DNA of 42,911 bases from Pseudomonadota bacterium (GCA_021777535.1 JAJYDN010000013.1:1-42911); one strand, 5' to 3'; shown: positions 16,771-26,739, counted from the first letter of the stretch. Translations and numbers: made by a program. The notes: generated from the letters alone by a model not told the origin.

Positions 16771-18993
16771 CTAGAAGCCCTTGAAGGGGCTCATGCCGAT
16801 TTCACGGATCTTCGCCGCATACTCATCAATCAGGGTCGGCACCCGCTCGATGTCCGCAATGGCCACTTCCATGATACGAACACGATCCACCTCGAGATTG
16901 AGATTCTTCAGGGTGTCGTCGATCTTGCTCATGCGGTAGTTGGCGAGTTCCGAGCCCTTCACGAAGTGGCACTGGTAATCGTCACCGTGCTTGCAGCCCA
17001 TCAGCATGACACCGTCGTAACCGCTATTCAAAGCGTCGGTGATCCAGATCATGTTGACCGACCCCAGACAGCGCACCGGTATCGTGCGCACGAACGCGCT
17101 GGATACCCGGCGGTTCATGCCGGCCATGTCGAGAGCGGGATAGGCGTCGTTTTCGCAGGCAAGCAGGAGGATCCGTGGCTTTTCCGAAAATTCGTCCGGG
17201 ATGTCCACGGCCTTGATCTGCGCGCCCACCGTATCGACGGAGTAGTTCTCGAAGGAGATGACACGGACCGGACACGCGCCCATGCAGGTACCGCAGCGGC
17301 GGCAGCGCCCTTCATTGAACAGCGGATAGCGCTGCTCATCTTCATCGATCGCGCCGAACGGACACTCGACCGTGCAGCGTTTGCACTGCGTGCAGCCCTC
17401 GCGGCGGAATGAAGGATAGCTGAGATCGCCCGCGCGCGGATGCACCGCGCGGCCATGGCTTGCGCTCTCGACCGACTGGATGGCCTTCAGTGCCGCGCCC
17501 GTCGCATCCTCGATGGCCTGCACCATATCCATGGGCCGGCGCACGGGGCCTGCGGTATAGATGCCGGTCCGGCGCGTTTCGTACGGGAAGCAGATGAAGT
17601 GGGAGTCCGTGAATCCGTACTTCAGTTGCGGTACGTCCGGTCCCTGTCGGTAGGTAAGATTCAGAACCGACACCGACGGCACATTGGCGTCCGCGCCTTC
17701 GGCGGGCTTGGCCTCGATGTTCACACCGGAATTCGGCACCTGGCCCGTCGCGAGGACGACGAGGTCGACATTGGAGATCGTGGCGGCCTCGTCATTCAGG
17801 ATGAGATCGTGGAAGTGCACGGTGAGGCCATCGCCCGCGCTCTCGACCTTGGCGACTTGTCCCTTGGTGAAGATGACACCCTTGCGCTGGGCGCTGCGGT
17901 AAAAATCTTCCCCATTGCCGGGCGTGCGCAGATCCGTATAAATGATGGCGGTGTCGATGTCCGGATTCTGGTCCTTGAAGTACATCGCCTGCTTGATGCT
18001 CGTGTTGCAGCAATGACCCGAGCAGTACGCGAGGTGCGTGCCGCTCGCGTCGCGCTGGCCTGCGCACTGCACGAAGGCGACGCTCTTGACCGCCTTGCCA
18101 TCGGGTCGGGTGATGGCCTGGCCCTTCTCGCCTGCGGCGCGCGCGAGCGCCTCGAGACCGGCCTGGTCCACCACGAGCGGGCTCGCGCCGAAGCCGAATT
18201 CGGGAAGCCGCCTGGCATCGTAGGGCCGGAACCCGGTGGCCATCACGATGGCACCGACAGCCTCGGTCACGGTCGGGCCGCTTTCGGTGGTGATGTCGAC
18301 ACTGAAATTGCCCGGCGCGCCGCTCGTGCGGGTGGTTGTGGCGCCCAGGAAGACCTTGATCCGGGGTGTGGCCTTGATGGCGGCCGCAAGCGACGCGACG
18401 CCGTTGTCCTGCGGTTCTGCGTAGGGTTCGGCAAAGGGCACGCGCCGGAACAGCTTGGCCGCAAAGCCACCGAGCGCCGCCTCTTTTTCCACGAGCAGGA
18501 CGTCATAGCCCCCGCGCGCGGCCTCGAGGGCCGCCGTCATGCCGGTGACGCCGCCACCGACGACGAGGATCCGCTTGTTGTGGCCGGCCGCCGGATTGGG
18601 CACCGGCACCGCCGTCTTCTTCGCTTCCGCGCAACCCATGCGGATGTAGTCGGCAGCCATTTCCTGCGTCAGTTCGCGCGCCTCATCGGTATCGGGCTGC
18701 GACCAGATCACCTGCTCACGCAAGTTGACGCGCGTGATGGCGGCGGCCGGGAAGTGGAAGGCCTCGACCTTGGCGCGCCGGGAACAGGCGCCAATCACGA
18801 CCCGGTTGACGCCCTCTTCGGCGATGTCCTTCTGGATCATCGCCACACCCTGGCCATTGCAGAGAAATTCGTGTTCGCGCACGACCTGCGCCTTGCCTTC
18901 TTTCTGTGCCACTGCGGCCAGAGCCTTGATATCCAAGCGCTCCGCGAGCCCGCACCCCTGACACAGATAGGCGCCAACCTTCATGTCCGCCAT
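16771..18993 (-). CDS. qmoB: QmoB/HdrA-like flavin iron-sulfur subunit
   Basis: A 740-residue subunit matching QmoB in length and order. The N-terminal domain has Cys motifs CQGCG and CNGQG and the HdrA stretch VIGACSRR. An FAD-binding fold (about 140-470) follows, with GGGVTGMTAALEAARGGYDVLLVEK and the HdrA signature VQCAGQRD...YCSGHCCNTS. Two [4Fe-4S] motifs come next (CTQCKRCTVECPFGAI and CRRCGTCMGACPVRVI, about 555-605). The C-terminal MvhD/FlpD-like domain (about 630-740) has LLLACENDAYPA, VRCLGSVN and MLMGCKHGDDYQC. In Qmo complexes it passes electrons between QmoA, adenylylsulfate reductase and quinone. Its ATG overlaps the qmoA stop (TAATG). Confidence 0.92.
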   Translation of the reverse strand: MADMKVGAYLCQGCGLAERLDIKALAAVAQKEGKAQVVREHEFLCNGQGVAMIQKDIAEEGVNRVVIGACSRRAKVEAFHFPAAAITRVNLREQVIWSQPDTDEARELTQEMAADYIRMGCAEAKKTAVPVPNPAAGHNKRILVVGGGVTGMTAALEAARGGYDVLLVEKEAALGGFAAKLFRRVPFAEPYAEPQDNGVASLAAAIKATPRIKVFLGATTTRTSGAPGNFSVDITTESGPTVTEAVGAIVMATGFRPYDARRLPEFGFGASPLVVDQAGLEALARAAGEKGQAITRPDGKAVKSVAFVQCAGQRDASGTHLAYCSGHCCNTSIKQAMYFKDQNPDIDTAIIYTDLRTPGNGEDFYRSAQRKGVIFTKGQVAKVESAGDGLTVHFHDLILNDEAATISNVDLVVLATGQVPNSGVNIEAKPAEGADANVPSVSVLNLTYRQGPDVPQLKYGFTDSHFICFPYETRRTGIYTAGPVRRPMDMVQAIEDATGAALKAIQSVESASHGRAVHPRAGDLSYPSFRREGCTQCKRCTVECPFGAIDEDEQRYPLFNEGRCRRCGTCMGACPVRVISFENYSVDTVGAQIKAVDIPDEFSEKPRILLLACENDAYPALDMAGMNRRVSSAFVRTIPVRCLGSVNMIWITDALNSGYDGVMLMGCKHGDDYQCHFVKGSELANYRMSKIDDTLKNLNLEVDRVRIMEVAIADIERVPTLIDEYAAKIREIGMSPFKGF

Positions 18994-20279
18994 TACTGAC
19001 CCTCCACCTTCGCCATCCGATTCACTACCTGGATCGCCCGCAGCGTGCTCGCCGTGGCACTTTGCACAGCCCGATTGACGTCAAGCGCATTGGTCGCGCA
19101 GCCGGCGCCGAAGATGCCGTCGGTGGCCGACGCCACCTCGATGAAACCGCTGGCGTCGACCTTCACGTCGGCGACCGCGCGGATATCCGCGCCAGGCTGC
19201 ATGCCGACCGCCAGCACACAGAGATCGTGGCGCGCGTCGTAGCGGTGGTACCCCTCGGTGTCGACTCCGTGCAGGACGACGTCACCGCTCTCCCGGTCTT
19301 CGGTGATGTTGGCCACCTTCGACTTGATGAACCGGACCGTCCCGTCGGCCCTGACCTTCTGATAGAAATCCTCGAAGCGGTCGATGGCGCGGATGTCGAT
19401 GTAGTAGATCGTCGACTTGCCGTCGTCGCCGTATTTCTCGCGGACATAGTTTGTCTGCTTCAGAGAGGCCATGCAGCAGATGCGCGAGCAGTGCTTGAGA
19501 TGATTGCGGTCGCGCGAACCGGCACACTGGATGAAGGCGATATCCTTCGCCTCCTTGCCGTCCGATGGACGCAGGATGCGGCCCTTCGTCGGTCCCCGCG
19601 GATCGGCGAGACGCTCGAACTCGACGCTCGTGATCACGTTGGCAAAACGATCATACCCATAAGGCTGTATCTTGCCGGCATCATAGGGCCGCCAGCCGGT
19701 CGCCCAGACGACGGCGCCCGCCGTCAGCGTCAGCTTCTGCGCCTGCATGCCGAGATCGATGGCGTCGTGCGGACAGGCCGCCTTGGCCTTCTCGGCCTCG
19801 GGCGTGCCGATCAGGCTGGGGTCGATGCAGTAGCGCTGGGGATAGGCCATGGCCGAGGGGAGATACACGGCCTTCATCTTGTTCAGGTTGTAATTGAAGG
19901 GGTTGGGGATTTCCGTCGTCACCGGCCCGGCGCAGGCGCCGCAGGCCGTACAGTTTTCGTTGACGTAGCGCGGATGCACGGTGACCGACACCTTGTAGTC
20001 GCCCGCCTTGCCCTCGATCTTCTGGACCTCGGCCAGGGTCAGGACACGGATCCGCGGATTGCCGCGCAGGCGCCGCAGATTGATCTCCATGCCGCAGGTC
20101 GGGTGGCACAGTTTCGGGAAATACCGGTAAAGCTGGTTCACCCGGCCGCCGAGTGACGGTGAGCGCTCGAGCAGGATGACGTCCTTCCCGGTCTCGGCCG
20201 CCTCGACCGCCGCCGTCATACCACTGATGCCGCCCCCCACTACGACGATGGTCTCGTTCGTTGCGACTACGTCCGCCAT
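18993..20279 (-). CDS. qmoA: QmoA/HdrA-like flavoprotein
   Basis: A 428-residue FAD and [4Fe-4S] protein, first gene of the operon. The N-terminal dinucleotide fold IVVVGGGISGMTAAVEAAETGKDVILLE is followed by CHPTCGMEINLRRL, a ferredoxin-like Cys set (CTACGACAGPVTTEIPNPF), and the HdrA signature IQCAGSRDRNHLKHCSRICCMASL. The order and length (known QmoA about 410) fit QmoA rather than the longer methanogen HdrA. In sulfate reducers and some sulfur oxidisers QmoA works with adenylylsulfate reductase (AprAB); no apr genes are in this window. GAGGAGG lies 8 nt before the ATG. Transcription starts in the 307-bp region shared with cbbQ. Confidence 0.9.
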   Translation of the reverse strand: MADVVATNETIVVVGGGISGMTAAVEAAETGKDVILLERSPSLGGRVNQLYRYFPKLCHPTCGMEINLRRLRGNPRIRVLTLAEVQKIEGKAGDYKVSVTVHPRYVNENCTACGACAGPVTTEIPNPFNYNLNKMKAVYLPSAMAYPQRYCIDPSLIGTPEAEKAKAACPHDAIDLGMQAQKLTLTAGAVVWATGWRPYDAGKIQPYGYDRFANVITSVEFERLADPRGPTKGRILRPSDGKEAKDIAFIQCAGSRDRNHLKHCSRICCMASLKQTNYVREKYGDDGKSTIYYIDIRAIDRFEDFYQKVRADGTVRFIKSKVANITEDRESGDVVLHGVDTEGYHRYDARHDLCVLAVGMQPGADIRAVADVKVDASGFIEVASATDGIFGAGCATNALDVNRAVQSATASTLRAIQVVNRMAKVEGQ

Positions 20280-20586
20280 CTAGGCAACCTCCTCGGAATC
20301 TGCATCGGCAGATGCTAATATGCAGAAAATCTTCAATAACCAACGGGCGACGGCTGTGTCACGACACGCCATCGTTATGCTCCCTGGTGAGCCCGCCGTA
20401 TATTAGCTACTAATTAAATAGTAAATTTGATTAATGTCACTGCCGCCCGCCGTTGGGACCCACACGGACGCGCCCAGTATTGTGAAAGAGGGTCCTTGGG
20501 CCGTCAATAACTTTTTGGGACCCTAAAGGGCGCCACTTTGGCATAATGGCACCAACGCTCCCATCCCGCATCGTAAGGATTCGTCC
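20280..20586. other. Divergent qmoA/cbbQ control region
   Basis: A 307-bp stretch without a gene between two divergent operons. It holds an AT-rich core (about 20400-20436), a TACTA-N6-TAGTA palindrome (20408-20423), and in the qmo 5' leader overlapping dyads GCATC-N4-GATGC (20302-20315) and TCTGCAT-N13-ATGCAGA (20300-20326). On the minus strand TTTACT-N17-TATACG in the AT-rich core is a possible qmo promoter. AAGGA lies before the cbbQ GTG. These suggest joint control of sulfur electron transfer and carbon fixation genes. Confidence 0.5.
20408..20423. promoter_or_regulatory. Palindrome TACTA-N6-TAGTA, putative operator
   Basis: A perfect 5-bp dyad around ATTAAA in the only AT-rich island of the divergent qmoA/cbbQ region. 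It overlaps the candidate minus-strand promoter. The binding protein is unknown. Confidence 0.4.
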
Positions 20587-21399
20587 GTGAAATCACGCCT
20601 CCTCGAACCACAGTCCTTCCTCATCGCCCGCGAGCCGTACTACGAGCCCCAGGGGGAAGAAGTCAGTCTTTTTGAAAAAGCCTACTACAATCTGATCCCC
20701 ATGCTCCTGAAGGGGCCAACGGGCTGTGGAAAGACACGCTTCATGGAGTACATGGCCTGGCGGCTGAAGCGTCCGCTCATCACCGTGTCCTGCCACGATG
20801 ATCTCACCGCATCCGACCTGGTGGGCCGCTACCTTATCACCGCAGACCAGACGGTGTGGATGGACGGACCCCTTGCGCAGGCGGTGCGTTGCGGCGGCAT
20901 CTGCTACCTGGACGAAGTGGTGGAGGCGCGCAAGGACACGACCGTCGTCATCCATCCGCTGGCCGACGACCGCCGTCTGCTGCCCATCGAAAAGACCGGG
21001 GAAGTGCTCGCCGCGCCCCCCGAATTCGGGCTCGCCATCTCCTACAATCCCGGCTACCAGAGCGTCCTGAAAGACTTGAAGCAGAGCACGCGCCAGCGGT
21101 TCGTGGCCATCGAATTCCACTATCCGCCGGCCGAACTGGAGCAAAAGATCATCGAGCGCGAAAGCGGCGTCGGGACGGAACGCGCCGCCAAGCTGGTGCG
21201 CTTTGCGGGCATGACCCGCAACCTGAAGGGCAGCGGCCTCGAGGAGGGCGCAAGCACCCGCCTGCTCGTGCATGCGGCCAAGCTCATGGTCTCCGGCGTG
21301 AGCGAAGGCTATGCCTGCCAGAGCGCGATCGCGCAGGCGCTCACCGATGACCCGGAAATGATCGCGGCCATCAACGAGCTCGGCCGTTCACTCTTTTGA
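20587..21399 (+). CDS. cbbQ: CbbQ-type MoxR AAA+ ATPase (Rubisco activase)
   Basis: A 270-residue AAA+ ATPase of the CbbQ/NirQ/NorQ group. Walker A GPTGCGKT is at 43-50, Walker B ICYLDEVVEARKDTT near 105-120, and SYNPGYQSVLKDLKQSTRQRF near 155-175 is the sensor and arginine-finger region. The N-terminal AREPYYEPQGEEVSLFE is typical of CbbQ. With its VWA partner CbbO it remodels inhibited Rubisco; the NorQ/NorD pair does a similar job for nitric oxide reductase, and sequence alone cannot fully separate them. Start is GTG 20587 with AAGGAT about 7 nt upstream. No Rubisco genes lie in the window. Confidence 0.88.
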   Translation: MKSRLLEPQSFLIAREPYYEPQGEEVSLFEKAYYNLIPMLLKGPTGCGKTRFMEYMAWRLKRPLITVSCHDDLTASDLVGRYLITADQTVWMDGPLAQAVRCGGICYLDEVVEARKDTTVVIHPLADDRRLLPIEKTGEVLAAPPEFGLAISYNPGYQSVLKDLKQSTRQRFVAIEFHYPPAELEQKIIERESGVGTERAAKLVRFAGMTRNLKGSGLEEGASTRLLVHAAKLMVSGVSEGYACQSAIAQALTDDPEMIAAINELGRSLF

Positions 21400-21401
21400 G
21401 C

Positions 21402-23504
21402 ATGATGGACACGGATACGACACCGCCACCGCACGAACCGCTCGGCGTGAGCGCGCTCGAGGACTGGCTCGATGGGGTTCTCGATGCCGTTTTGTCGATC
21501 CGGCGCTCGACTGCGGCGGCCGCCGCCGCGCTCGCGGGCCTTGGGCGCGAAGAGCAGGATTACGCGCGTCACTGGATCGATGTCATCGCCAAGACCAATC
21601 CGGAACTTGCCTTTCATTTCGCCACGCATGTGAGCGAAGCGCTAAAGCGCATGCGCCCTGAAGACAGCGAAGCCTGGATCATCGAGGTCATGGATGCCTA
21701 CGACAAGCTCGGTCTCTATCCGGCGGTGGCGATCCTCACGGACATCGGGTCATTCGCCACCGCGCGCGACGGGCAGGCGCGCGCCGCCACTCTGGAAACG
21801 GTGGCACCCATGCTCGAGCTCTTCGTGCAGGGGCTTGCCGGCCGCAAGCTCAGTCTGGCCCCGGCCGAACAGGTCTATACCGACACCGGCACGCTGTTCC
21901 TGCCGCCGCGCCTCACTGTACTGGCGACGCGGGAGGCCAACCGCATGCTCTATAAGATCATGGCCACCCACCTCTGGGCCCAGGTGCGGTTCGGCACCTT
22001 TCGCGGCGGGCCCGACGCCCTGCGCGCCGAATGGGGACGCTATGAAGATCCCGAACGCGCCGCGCGCCTCTTCTATGCCCTGGAGACCATACGGCTCGAC
22101 GCCTGTCTTGCGCGTGAATTGCCCGGGCTCTACCGGGACCTCTGCACGCTGCGCCGCGATCCGCCGCCCGCTTGGCAGGAGGCATGCGGGCGGCTGTCCC
22201 GGCCGGGGGCATCCGTCGACGATACGCAGCGGGCCATGGCCGCGCTCTACGCAGACGAGATACCCGCGCCGCAGCTTTATCAGGGCACTCTCCATCTCGA
22301 TGCCGTCGCGCAGGCAATGGCCGAACGCATGCAGCGCGAGCGGGTGGCGCTAAAGAATGCCCTCGGCCAGATGGCCCGCGAGCACCCGCTGGAGGGGGGC
22401 CGGGAACGGCGGTTTTCCGTGCACACCGAACCTGGCGGGCAGGGCCCCGTGCAGCTCATGCTGGATGGGCAGCCGCTTGGTGCGCCACCCGAGGTGCAGG
22501 CCCTGATGCAGTCCGTTCTGCTCGATCTGGGCGAGATCCCGGACGAATATCTCGTGGCGGCTGGCGACGGGAGCTACGCACCGCCTCATGCAAAGCGCGC
22601 CGACGACGTCTGGCAGGGGACTTATCACGAGGAAGGCGCATTCTTATATAACGAGTGGGATCACAGCCGCGAGCATTACCGGAAGGACTGGTGCGTACTG
22701 CGCGAGCTCGACGTGCATCCCGTTCATGACGGCTTCGTGGCCGACACCTTGCGCAAATACGCCGGGCTATCGGCGCGCCTGCGCAAGACTTTCGAGGCCC
22801 TGCGCGGGGAAAACGCCATCCAGAGGCGGCAGAAGAATGGTGACGACATCGACTTCGATGCCCTCGTCGATGCCCTTACGGACCTGAAACACGGCCGCGA
22901 ACTGAACGACCGCCTGTTCCTGCGGTCGCGGCGCACCGCCCGCAATATCGCCGTCATGTTCATGGTCGACATGAGCGGCTCGACGAAGGGCTGGATAAAC
23001 GATGCCGAGCGCGAATCTTTGCTGTTGCTGGGCGAGGCACTCGAAATTCTGGGTGACCGCTACGCCATCTACGGATTCTCCGGGACCACGCGCAAGCGCT
23101 GCGAACTGTATCGCATCAAGGAGTTTGGTGAACCCTACGGGGACCTCGTGCGGGCACGGATCAGCGGCATCCGCCCCCAGGATTACACCCGCATGGGGGT
23201 GGCCATCCGCCACCTGTGCGGGTTGCTGCACGCAGTCGACGCGCGGACGAAGCTTCTCATCACGCTGTCAGACGGCAAGCCGGACGACTACGACGGCTAT
23301 CGCGGGCAATACGGGATAGAGGACACCCGCCAGGCGCTGCTCGAGGCCAAGCGTGACGGCATTCACGCGTTCTGCATCACCATCGACCACGATGCGCGCG
23401 ATTATCTGCCGCACATGTACGGACCGGCCAATTACGCATTGATCGACGACGTGCGCCAACTGCCCCTGAAGATCTCCGACATCTACCGCCACCTCACGAG
23501 CTGA
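21402..23504 (+). CDS. cbbO: CbbO-type VWA-domain protein
   Basis: A 700-residue partner of CbbQ. The N-terminal 450 residues are helical and family-specific. The C-terminal von Willebrand A domain starts near 510 with ARNIAVMFMVDMSGSTKG, whose DMSGS is the metal-ion-dependent adhesion site (MIDAS), followed by YAIYGFSGTTRKRCEL, DYTRMGVAIRH and LLITLSDGKPDDYDGY. In CbbO the MIDAS domain docks the activase onto Rubisco. I start it at ATG 21402, 2 nt after the cbbQ stop; the open frame also allows a TTG at 21396 or ATG 21405. It converges on gatB with a 13-bp gap. Confidence 0.87.
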   Translation: MMDTDTTPPPHEPLGVSALEDWLDGVLDAVLSIRRSTAAAAAALAGLGREEQDYARHWIDVIAKTNPELAFHFATHVSEALKRMRPEDSEAWIIEVMDAYDKLGLYPAVAILTDIGSFATARDGQARAATLETVAPMLELFVQGLAGRKLSLAPAEQVYTDTGTLFLPPRLTVLATREANRMLYKIMATHLWAQVRFGTFRGGPDALRAEWGRYEDPERAARLFYALETIRLDACLARELPGLYRDLCTLRRDPPPAWQEACGRLSRPGASVDDTQRAMAALYADEIPAPQLYQGTLHLDAVAQAMAERMQRERVALKNALGQMAREHPLEGGRERRFSVHTEPGGQGPVQLMLDGQPLGAPPEVQALMQSVLLDLGEIPDEYLVAAGDGSYAPPHAKRADDVWQGTYHEEGAFLYNEWDHSREHYRKDWCVLRELDVHPVHDGFVADTLRKYAGLSARLRKTFEALRGENAIQRRQKNGDDIDFDALVDALTDLKHGRELNDRLFLRSRRTARNIAVMFMVDMSGSTKGWINDAERESLLLLGEALEILGDRYAIYGFSGTTRKRCELYRIKEFGEPYGDLVRARISGIRPQDYTRMGVAIRHLCGLLHAVDARTKLLITLSDGKPDDYDGYRGQYGIEDTRQALLEAKRDGIHAFCITIDHDARDYLPHMYGPANYALIDDVRQLPLKISDIYRHLTS

Positions 23505-23517
23505 GCCCGGGCGGCGC

Positions 23518-24951
23518 TCAAGCCGACAGCTTGCGCTTCAGGATGTCGTTGACCTTGGCCGGATTGGCCTTGCCACGGCTCGCCTTCATCACCTGGCCGA
23601 CGAAGAATCCGAACACCTTTTCCTCGCCGGAACGATACTGAGCCACCTGCTTTGGGTGCGCGGCCATGACTTCGTCCACGATGGATTCGATGGCGCTGTC
23701 ATCGGTGATCTGCGTAAGCCCGCGCGCCGCGATCACGGAATCGGCGTCGGCGCCCTCCGTCCACATCGCCTCGAAAACCTCCTTGGCGATCTTGCCTGAA
23801 ATGGTGTTGTCGCGGATCCGCCGCAACAGGCCCGCAAGATGGGAGGCGCTCACGCGGCTTGCCGCGAGCTCGAGCCCTGCGCTGTTCAGGTGGGCAAGGA
23901 GTTCACCGGCCACCCAGTTGGCGACGAGTTTCGGATCGAGCGCTCCATCGGCCACCACGCTTTCGTAATAGGCGGCAAGTTCCCGGGTGGCGGTCAGCAG
24001 CGTGGCATCGTAACGGGACAGTCCATAGTCCGCACAGAAGCGTTCGCGCTTGGCCGACGGCAGTTCGGGCATGTCCGCCTGTACCGCTGCCACGAAGTCC
24101 GGGGTGAGGATGAGCGGCGGCAGATCCGGATCGGGAAAATAGCGGTAGTCATTGGCCTCTTCCTTGCTGCGCATCGAACGCGTCTCGTCCCGATCGGCAT
24201 CGTAGAGCCGCGTCTCCTGGCGAATGCTGCCGCCGCCTTCGAGGACGGCGATCTGGCGGCGCGCCTCGTACTCGATGGCGCGCTCGACGAAACGGAACGA
24301 ATTGATGTTCTTCAGCTCTGTACGGGTGCCAAAACGCGCCTCGCCGCGGGGACGGACCGAAACGTTGGCATCGCAACGGAACGAGCCTTCCTGCATATTG
24401 CCGTCGCAGATCTCCAGGTAGCGGACCAGGGTGTGCAGTGCCTTCAGGTAGGTAACCGCCTGCGCGGCCGAGCGCATGTCCGGCTCGGAGACGATCTCGA
24501 GCAGCGGCGTTCCGGCACGATTCAAATCGACGCCCGTCATGCCATCGACCGCATCGTGGAGAGATTTGCCGGCGTCTTCCTCCAGATGGGCGCGGGTGAT
24601 GCCGATGACGCAGACTTCACCATCCAGATCCAGCTGCAACCGGCCGTTTTGCACGATCGGCAGCTCGTACTGGCTGATCTGGTAACCCTTGGGGAGATCC
24701 GGGTAGAAATAGTTCTTGCGCGCGAATACCGAACGGTGGTTGATCGCCGCTTCGACCGCGAGCCCGAAGCGGACCGCCATGCGCACCGCTTCGCGGTTCA
24801 GGACCGGCAACACACCGGGCAGAGCGATGTCGATTTCGTTGGCCTGCTGATTGGGCGGCGCCCCATAGGCAGTCGGCGCCCCCGAAAAGATCTTGCTGCG
24901 CGTGCTCAACTGCGCGTGCACTTCGAGACCGATGACGGTTTCCCACTCCAT
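23518..24951 (-). CDS. gatB: Asp-tRNA(Asn)/Glu-tRNA(Gln) amidotransferase subunit B
   Basis: A 477-residue subunit that binds misacylated tRNA and activates its side chain for amidation in GatCAB. The start [23 protein letters not shown] is the classic GatB N-terminus. The middle has [32 protein letters not shown] and [13 protein letters not shown], family landmarks. The C-terminal YqeY-like tail ends at [35 protein letters not shown] lies before the ATG. It is last in gatC-gatA-gatB, 14 nt after gatA. Its presence implies that Gln-tRNA or Asn-tRNA is made by the indirect route. Confidence 0.97.
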   Translation of the reverse strand: MEWETVIGLEVHAQLSTRSKIFSGAPTAYGAPPNQQANEIDIALPGVLPVLNREAVRMAVRFGLAVEAAINHRSVFARKNYFYPDLPKGYQISQYELPIVQNGRLQLDLDGEVCVIGITRAHLEEDAGKSLHDAVDGMTGVDLNRAGTPLLEIVSEPDMRSAAQAVTYLKALHTLVRYLEICDGNMQEGSFRCDANVSVRPRGEARFGTRTELKNINSFRFVERAIEYEARRQIAVLEGGGSIRQETRLYDADRDETRSMRSKEEANDYRYFPDPDLPPLILTPDFVAAVQADMPELPSAKRERFCADYGLSRYDATLLTATRELAAYYESVVADGALDPKLVANWVAGELLAHLNSAGLELAASRVSASHLAGLLRRIRDNTISGKIAKEVFEAMWTEGADADSVIAARGLTQITDDSAIESIVDEVMAAHPKQVAQYRSGEEKVFGFFVGQVMKASRGKANPAKVNDILKRKLSA

Positions 24952-24965
24952 GTTCTCTCCTGCCT

Positions 24966-26411
24966 TCAGGACAACGGGGGCAACCGACGATGCCAGTCGG
25001 TGGCTTGCTGGTAGCGGTGCGCCACCCGCAGAAGGCGGGCCTCGTCCATGTACGATCCGGTCAACTGCAAACCGACGGGCAACCCCTCGACGAAGCCGGC
25101 CGGCATGGACAAGGCCGGCAGACCCGCGAGATTCACGGGGATCGTATAGATATCGTTCATGTACATGCTCACCGGGTCGTCGCTCTTGGCGCCGAGCGCG
25201 AAGGCTGTCGTCGGCGCCGTCGGTCCGGCGATGACGTCGCAGTGCGCAAACGCCCGGGCGAAATCGTCGGCCACCAGGCGGCGCAGCTTCAGCGCCTTCA
25301 GATAATACGCATCGTAGTAACCGGCCGACAGCGCATAGGTGCCGACCATGATGCGCCGCTTGACCTCCGCGCCGAAACCCTGGCCGCGGGTCTTCTTGTA
25401 CATGTCCTCGAGATCACGGTAATCGCGCGCCCGGTAACCGTAGCGCACGCCGTCATAGCGGGCGAGGTTCGAGGAGGCCTCCGCCGGCGCGAGGACGTAA
25501 TAGCACGGCAGCGACATCGCGCTATTGGGCAGGCTGACATCGACCAGCGTGGCCCCCAGACGCTCGAGTTCCGCGAGTGCTGCGTGGGTTGCCGCGCCGA
25601 TGGCGGCATCCAGTCCGGCTCCAAAGTGCTCGCGCACGACGCCCACGCGCAGACCCTTCAGGTCCCCCGCAAGCCCCCCCACATAGTCGTCGACCGGACG
25701 GGCATGGGATGTGGAATCGCGCTCGTCGAACCCGGCCATGGCCGCGAGCAGATAGGCGCAGTCTTCCGCCGAACGCGCCATCGGCCCCGCCTGATCGAGC
25801 GATGAGGCAAAGGCGATCATGCCGTAGCGGGAGACGCGCCCGTAACTCGGCTTCAGGCCCGTGATGCCGCAGAAGGCCGCCGGCTGCCGGATGGATCCGC
25901 CGGTGTCGGTGCCGGTAGCCGCCGGCACGAGTCCCGCCGCCACCGCAGCCGCCGATCCGCCCGAACTCCCGCCGGGCACGCGCGCCGGATCCCAGGGATT
26001 GCGCACCGCGCCGAAATGGGATGTTTCGTTGGACGATCCCATGGCGAACTCATCCATGTTCGTCTTGCCCAGCATGACTGCTCCCTGGGCCCGCAGTTTC
26101 TCGACCACGGTGGCATCGTAGGGCGCCACGAAATCGGCCAGCATGCGCGAACCGCAGGTGGTCCGCACACCGGCCGTGCAGAAGATGTCCTTGTGGGCAA
26201 ACGGCACGCCGAGAAGCGGCGCCTGCCCGCCCCCCGCCCGCAGACGATCCGCGTCCGCGGCGGCCGCCCGCGCCGCCCCGGCGTCCACCGTGATGAAGGC
26301 GTTCAGGTCACGGTGCCGGCCGATCGCCGCCAGACAGGCATCGACGAGTTCGACGCTCGAGAAGCGGCCGGCCGCCAGGCCGCGCACGAGTTCCGCTAAT
26401 GTCTCGCTCAA
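24966..26411 (-). CDS. gatA: Asp-tRNA(Asn)/Glu-tRNA(Gln) amidotransferase subunit A
   Basis: A 481-residue amidase-signature enzyme that releases ammonia from glutamine for GatB. The catalytic set is visible: Lys in VPFAHKDIF (K74), the cis-Ser in [16 protein letters not shown] (about 146-160), and the nucleophile Ser in [16 protein letters not shown] (S173). The start is a TTG at 26411 with AAGGA 7 nt upstream; no in-frame ATG is near. Length is normal. It lies 46 bp after gatC. Confidence 0.97.
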   Translation of the reverse strand: MSETLAELVRGLAAGRFSSVELVDACLAAIGRHRDLNAFITVDAGAARAAAADADRLRAGGGQAPLLGVPFAHKDIFCTAGVRTTCGSRMLADFVAPYDATVVEKLRAQGAVMLGKTNMDEFAMGSSNETSHFGAVRNPWDPARVPGGSSGGSAAAVAAGLVPAATGTDTGGSIRQPAAFCGITGLKPSYGRVSRYGMIAFASSLDQAGPMARSAEDCAYLLAAMAGFDERDSTSHARPVDDYVGGLAGDLKGLRVGVVREHFGAGLDAAIGAATHAALAELERLGATLVDVSLPNSAMSLPCYYVLAPAEASSNLARYDGVRYGYRARDYRDLEDMYKKTRGQGFGAEVKRRIMVGTYALSAGYYDAYYLKALKLRRLVADDFARAFAHCDVIAGPTAPTTAFALGAKSDDPVSMYMNDIYTIPVNLAGLPALSMPAGFVEGLPVGLQLTGSYMDEARLLRVAHRYQQATDWHRRLPPLS

Positions 26412-26457
26412 GGGGTGTTCCTTCGGGTCATAGGGGGTCCGACCGCCGGCCGATCAC

Positions 26458-26739
26458 TTACTCGATCACCCGCGGCACGAGATAGAGACCATGAGCGCTT
26501 GCCGGCGCCAGCGCCAGCAAGCGCTCCGGATCGCCGTTCTGGGTCACCGCGTCGTCACGGAACCGCAGCGGGGTCGTTTCGGGTTGCGCCATGGGGGCGA
26601 CATGGTCGGTCGCGATGGCGTTCATCTGCTCGATCAGACCGAGTATCCGGGACAAATCCGCGGCGTAGGCGGCACACTCTTGCCCGCTCACTTCCAAACG
26701 GGCAAGATGCGCTATCTTTTCTATGTCTTTCTGATTCAA
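26458..26739 (-). CDS. gatC: Asp-tRNA(Asn)/Glu-tRNA(Gln) amidotransferase subunit C
   Basis: A 93-residue scaffold subunit, the first gene of gatCAB. NQKDIEKIAHLARLEVSGQE is the family N-terminus, and PMAQPETTPLRFRDDAV is the conserved C-terminal strand that wraps GatA. The start codon is taken as TTG 26739, because the family begins two or three residues before this motif. The open frame extends to ATG 26835, but those 32 residues are not GatC-like. No strong ribosome site is seen. It diverges from mreB across 148 bp. Confidence 0.9.
   Translation of the reverse strand: MNQKDIEKIAHLARLEVSGQECAAYAADLSRILGLIEQMNAIATDHVAPMAQPETTPLRFRDDAVTQNGDPERLLALAPASAHGLYLVPRVIE

Noticed and set aside
20540-20575. 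Sigma54 promoter before cbbQ (TGGCA...)
   Set aside because: TGGCAC is present but the -12 element TTGC is missing at the required distance.
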